A stretch of 15,870 nt of DNA from Candidatus Komeilibacteria bacterium (GTDB taxonomy: Bacteria; Patescibacteriota; Patescibacteriia; UBA1558), in assembly GCA_024654345.1 (NCBI GenBank), contig JANLIN010000089.1, positions 1 to 15,870 of the forward strand, given 5' to 3'. Under the pieces are notes generated by a model. It was not told the origin of the DNA, did no database searches, and saw only the letters and a program-made list of their open reading frames with translations. The position numbers and the translations under genes are program-made. This document shows positions 12,366 to 15,870 of the stretch, piece after piece. Within the stretch, counting starts at the first letter, position 1. Each line of letters opens with the position of its first letter.

Positions 12366-13937
12366 ATGAGACTGTACGATCTTGTCACGTTTAAAAAATA
12401 TAGTCCGTGGTCGGTAATATCAGTGATCGGTATCACTATTTTCTTCATTGTCTCCACTTGGAATTCTTTAGCCATGCCCATGCACGGCGATGAGGGGTCT
12501 TATGCCTACACCGCTTGGCAGCTGACAAATGATAATCCACCATATTCCACATCTTATGATGTTAAGCCCCCGGTATTGTACTACTTGTATACTCTACCGA
12601 CTATTATCAGTCCCCACTCGATTGTACCTATTAGAATAATGGGGATCATTTCATTGGCGCTGACGATACTGATCATCTCCCTGATCGCCCAGAAAGAATG
12701 GGGCGCTAGAGCCGCTCATATCGCCGCTTGGCTATCTGTCCCCATTTTGACCCTCCCTCACCTGCTGACGCAAGTCACCAGTGCGGAAAAATTATTACTA
12801 CTCCCGCTACTGGCCTCTACCCTCTTTTCTTTGTACTATGTGAATAACAACCATAAATGGCCATGGATTTTATCAGGCGCATTAGGAATGATCGCGATCC
12901 TGATAAAACCCACTTGTGTTTTACTTTTGCTCTTCATATGGCTATATGCCTTACGTCGTCACCACAGCCAAAATGGTAATCTTCGACAAGTTGGCTTTCA
13001 AGCCATCTTGATCGGACTTGGATCTCTGAGCGTCTTATTGATAAGCTTGGCTTATTTCGTGCAAAAAAATATTTTGCCAGCGCTCTGGGAGAACACTGTT
13101 ATATTCCCTTTGTATTTTTTTCAAGTCTTCTCCGCCGAGATCGACTACCTGCTGAGGTTCTTAAAAAGTTTCTTGACCCACTGGTGGCTTATTTTTATCT
13201 ACATTGCGATCGGTCTGCTACTCAAAGGGAAGCATATACTATTTTATATAGTACTGTGTCTACTGGGCTTAATCACCGTTTATAAATTTCCCAGCGGCCA
13301 TTACTATTTTATAGTATTGCCCTTCTTCATTCTGGCCGGGGCGGGCTCTTTGACCACTATCATTGCCCGCCTAAAATCGCAGCAGCTCCATTGGCGCTTG
13401 CTGATAGTAGCCGTCACCATCATGGTAATGATATGGCCTATTAAAATGCAGTATTTCCTGACGCCAAATAAACTCAGCTACTGGATTTATGGCAATACCT
13501 TGTACATAGACGCTGTTAACGTCGCTGCTTATATTCAATCCCAAACTACTGCCGAAGAGAAAATACTCGTACTGGGTTCGGAGCCACAAATATATTATCT
13601 GAGCGGCCGGCAATCCGTGACCAGATTTATCAATCATTTTCCGATCACCATTCCCTCGCCTTATTTGACTGAATATGTGAATGAATTTTATGACGACTTG
13701 ATACGAGAGCGTCCACGCTTGATAATCATTCCCAATTACATGTTTAGTGATTTTACTGACGATAGGGCATCCAAGTTGGCGAAAAATATTATGAGCGTGA
13801 TAGCGGAAAAATATCATTTCATGCAAGCTACCGCGTCGGACTCTCAACTTTCCACCATACGCATAGGAATAAATGAATTAAATACCGGTCAATATAATGT
13901 CTCTTATCTTATTTATGAGATAAATGATAATGAATAG
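12366..13937 (+). CDS. GT-C membrane glycosyltransferase (PMT_2 / ArnT-like)
   Basis: The 523-residue polytopic protein has a first helix near 16-35, then an outside loop with the acidic pair MHGDEGSYAYTAW (39-51) and DVKPPVLYYLY (65-75). These are hallmarks of the PMT_2/ArnT group, in which the DE-type acid acts on a polyprenyl-phosphate sugar. About ten further hydrophobic helices follow, and the last ~140 residues are a hydrophilic, mixed domain outside the membrane (QSQTTAEEKILVLGSEPQIY, then RERPRLIIIPNYM). It would transfer a sugar on the outer face. The gene begins 43 bases after the GT2 gene and overlaps the next by 14 bases. It resembles the truncated third GT-C gene at the right edge, so the two are likely paralogues. 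Confidence 0.9.
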   Translation: MRLYDLVTFKKYSPWSVISVIGITIFFIVSTWNSLAMPMHGDEGSYAYTAWQLTNDNPPYSTSYDVKPPVLYYLYTLPTIISPHSIVPIRIMGIISLALTILIISLIAQKEWGARAAHIAAWLSVPILTLPHLLTQVTSAEKLLLLPLLASTLFSLYYVNNNHKWPWILSGALGMIAILIKPTCVLLLLFIWLYALRRHHSQNGNLRQVGFQAILIGLGSLSVLLISLAYFVQKNILPALWENTVIFPLYFFQVFSAEIDYLLRFLKSFLTHWWLIFIYIAIGLLLKGKHILFYIVLCLLGLITVYKFPSGHYYFIVLPFFILAGAGSLTTIIARLKSQQLHWRLLIVAVTIMVMIWPIKMQYFLTPNKLSYWIYGNTLYIDAVNVAAYIQSQTTAEEKILVLGSEPQIYYLSGRQSVTRFINHFPITIPSPYLTEYVNEFYDDLIRERPRLIIIPNYMFSDFTDDRASKLAKNIMSVIAEKYHFMQATASDSQLSTIRIGINELNTGQYNVSYLIYEINDNE

Positions 13938-15582
13938 GTTGATATTTTTTTTAAAAGGGCGCTGGATGGAAATAGTCGTAGTATTGGCGGCGCTTCTTCT
14001 TATTATTTCAACCCTCAGCTATTTAGGCTATCCCCTGCTATGGAATGATGAAGCGGACACCGCCATGTTCGGCCGCAGTATACAAGAACATGGCTATCCC
14101 AAACCAAAATTGGGGGCCAACACACTCTACCACATGCCTCATCCGGATTTGACCCTCGGTGTCAAAGAAAGTATAGACGCCTTTATCCCGCACGGTTGGG
14201 CGCAATACTACATAGCGGCGGCGGCTGATAAATTAACCAACCTCAGTGACCAGCTTCATATTAAAACGGCGCTCCTCCGTTTGCCCTTTGCGTTAATAGG
14301 TATAACCGGTATCTTTTTACTCGCGCTTTTAATAACAAAAGTTTTTGCCTCAAGAAAACAAAAATTCATTGGGGCGATCCTTTTCCTGACACTTGTGTTG
14401 CTGACACCAAACATAGCACTACATTTACGAGAAGTGCGTTACTATCCTTTGGTGATTTTTTTGATCGGCTATCTATCATTTCTTTTTTATAAAATATATA
14501 TTGAAGAAAAAGTAAATACCGGTCTTTATAAATGGTTATTGGTGTTTGCTCTTTGGCTTCTTTACAATACCTTTGCACCTGTTTTCTTCATATTTGTGGC
14601 CACCGCCGCCATTTGGTTGTTTTATCTTTGGCTCCAAGACTATCTGACTAGTAAAAATTGGAAGCGATCGTGGATCCGACAGTGGCCTCGGTGGTGGCCG
14701 TGGCTAACTTCTCTCATCAGTGGGCTACCCCTACTGTGGCTATATGAAACTTTTTTCATTGCCCGTGTTACAGCCCAACAGTTTAACTTTGGCTTTTCTG
14801 ACTATCTCGATAATATTGGCGCCATTATAACCTTTCTTAGCCAAACCGGGTCACTCTATCTACTGATCGTAACAGTGGCTATAACATTGATATTAAAATT
14901 TAGAGAACATCAAGTCTGGAACTCGGCCGAAAAGCTTTTTTTGTTCCTGTGCCTTTTATTTGCGGTCTACCTGCTAGGAATCGCACGTATCCCCTTTCTT
15001 TTTGAGCGATACTTTATTGAATTACGACTACTGATTCTAATCATCATCAGTTTGAGTATCGTTATAAATATTCAGCAGTTGAATAAAATAGGTTCCCAGT
15101 CATTCAATAAAATCGCTTATGCTACAATGATAGGGGTATTGATCCTACTCGGCGTTCTATTGCGCTGGGAATATATTAGCGGCTATTGGTCTCAGCTTAC
15201 AAACCGGTATTATGGTCCGACCGGTTACGCCGTGAAATATTTAAAAAGCGTTTATCAAGATCCATCCGATTTGATCATAGCTACCAATTATGAGGAGCAG
15301 GTCTACATGTATTACCTAAAAAGTCGCGTCATTGTGGGCTATGTAGGTAACAATCTAGCAGAAGACAGAGGTCTGTCGCCAGATGTGATCATCTATCGAC
15401 GCGACTGGACCGGTCATGAGGATATTTTCACTGATTATTTAGAAAAAGATGATTATCGAGTGATAAGTCTGCCCATAATGGATTATAAATATAATAATAT
15501 CGCCGAGAGCTGTTGTCATCTCTATACCTCACCACTGACGCGAGATTATAATAAACAACTTAAAATTTTCTTACGACAATGA
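13924..15582 (+). CDS. GT-C membrane glycosyltransferase (PMT_2-like), second copy
   Basis: The 552-residue protein has a first helix near 17-36, followed by LLWNDEADTAMFGRSI (38-53) with the DE acid pair, and a longer outside loop (HMPHPDLTLGVKESIDAFIPHGWAQYY split near 74-100). About ten further helices are spread to residue ~415 (for example LPFALIGITGIFLLALLI), then a ~135-residue soluble tail. It diverges from its neighbours: it lacks the KPP motif and has HGWAQYY at the equivalent loop position. It begins within the end of the previous gene and ends in an ATGA overlap with the next. A second in-frame ATG (13930) is a possible start. Substrate unknown. Confidence 0.88.
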   Translation: MIMNRLIFFLKGRWMEIVVVLAALLLIISTLSYLGYPLLWNDEADTAMFGRSIQEHGYPKPKLGANTLYHMPHPDLTLGVKESIDAFIPHGWAQYYIAAAADKLTNLSDQLHIKTALLRLPFALIGITGIFLLALLITKVFASRKQKFIGAILFLTLVLLTPNIALHLREVRYYPLVIFLIGYLSFLFYKIYIEEKVNTGLYKWLLVFALWLLYNTFAPVFFIFVATAAIWLFYLWLQDYLTSKNWKRSWIRQWPRWWPWLTSLISGLPLLWLYETFFIARVTAQQFNFGFSDYLDNIGAIITFLSQTGSLYLLIVTVAITLILKFREHQVWNSAEKLFLFLCLLFAVYLLGIARIPFLFERYFIELRLLILIIISLSIVINIQQLNKIGSQSFNKIAYATMIGVLILLGVLLRWEYISGYWSQLTNRYYGPTGYAVKYLKSVYQDPSDLIIATNYEEQVYMYYLKSRVIVGYVGNNLAEDRGLSPDVIIYRRDWTGHEDIFTDYLEKDDYRVISLPIMDYKYNNIAESCCHLYTSPLTRDYNKQLKIFLRQ

Positions 15583-15870
15583 TCGATCGATCCGGCAAAA
15601 TTGGACGCCCTCGCCTTTCCACAATCGGTTTGGTTGTTTTGTTTTTAATCATGACCACCGTTATCTACTGGAATAGTCTGCTGATGCCCTTTGAAAGGGA
15701 TGAGGGTGAATACGCTTACAATGCTTGGCTTTTGACACAAGAGATATCATTGTACGAAAACAGTTTCCTCCAAAAACCGCCGGCTATTACCTATGTATAT
15801 TGGCTCGGTCACAAAATAGCACCGTTTACCGTCTGGCCGCCCCGTTTGTTGGCCTTGCTTTTCACTTTGG
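15579..15870 (+). CDS. GT-C membrane glycosyltransferase (PMT_2-like), third copy, cut by right edge
   Basis: Only the first 97 codons are present. They show a basic start MIDRSGKIGRPRLS, a helix at about 14-31, then SLLMPFERDEGEYAYNAWLL (33-52) and LQKPPAITYVYWLG (65-78). Both blocks match the gene at 12366-13937 (SLAMPMHGDEGSYAYTAW and VKPPVLYYLY), so this is a close paralogue and not the divergent middle copy. The start is fixed by the ATGA overlap with the preceding stop (15579-15582). Confidence 0.88.
   Translation, partial: MIDRSGKIGRPRLSTIGLVVLFLIMTTVIYWNSLLMPFERDEGEYAYNAWLLTQEISLYENSFLQKPPAITYVYWLGHKIAPFTVWPPRLLALLFTL

Noticed and set aside
1..15870. CRISPR arrays, rRNA or tRNA genes, prophage or toxin-antitoxin pairs
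   Set aside because: No regularly spaced repeats, RNA gene signatures or such gene pairs were seen on either strand.

Overview
The window looks like a piece of a compact bacterial genome of the Patescibacteria / Candidate Phyla Radiation type, perhaps Parcubacteria. The reasons are: genes packed with 1 to 17 base overlaps (often ATGA); almost no Shine-Dalgarno sequences; a lineage-typical two-helix membrane protein among ribosomal genes; a REP-type transposase fragment; and a run of membrane glycosyltransferases. TGA acts as a stop in many coupled gene pairs, so the standard bacterial code applies. The lineage is an inference from gene content, not from a phylogenetic marker comparison.

Left part, minus strand (480-6042): a tightly coupled operon reading, in transcription order, dCMP deaminase, a P-loop kinase of unknown substrate, dUTPase (dut), thymidylate synthase (thyA), dihydrofolate reductase (folA), an unrecognised possibly CYTH-like protein, gatB, and thymidylate kinase (tmk). 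Together these cover the route from dCMP or dUTP through dUMP and dTMP to dTDP, plus recycling of the folate cofactor. gatB is the only clear outsider (tRNA amidation). The end of tmk overlaps tail-to-tail with the 3' end of a REP-associated tyrosine transposase cut off by the left edge.

Middle part, minus strand (6167-8729): secE, nusG, rplK, a two-helix membrane protein, then rplA. This is the classic secE-nusG-rplK-rplA block with an extra gene inserted and no rplJ/rplL/rpoB after it; a 40-base perfect palindrome closes it.

Divergent control region (8730-8996): it holds a secE promoter, an unexplained array of direct and inverted repeats, a GC-rich imperfect palindrome, and a promoter overlapped by a perfect 15+15 inverted repeat. 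These lead into a plus-strand pair resembling Bacillus SdpR (ArsR-family repressor) and SdpI (membrane immunity/signal protein).

Right part, plus strand (10039-15870): an envelope glycan cluster of two GT2 glycosyltransferases, a zinc-ribbon methyltransferase and three GT-C (PMT-like) membrane glycosyltransferases, the last cut by the right edge. A plausible working model is that the DPM1-like GT2 enzymes load a sugar on polyprenyl phosphate and the GT-C enzymes transfer it on the outer face of the membrane.

The points most worth following are the dTTP operon with its unassigned kinase and CYTH-like partner, the SdpR/SdpI module with its visible operator, and the repeat array upstream of secE.
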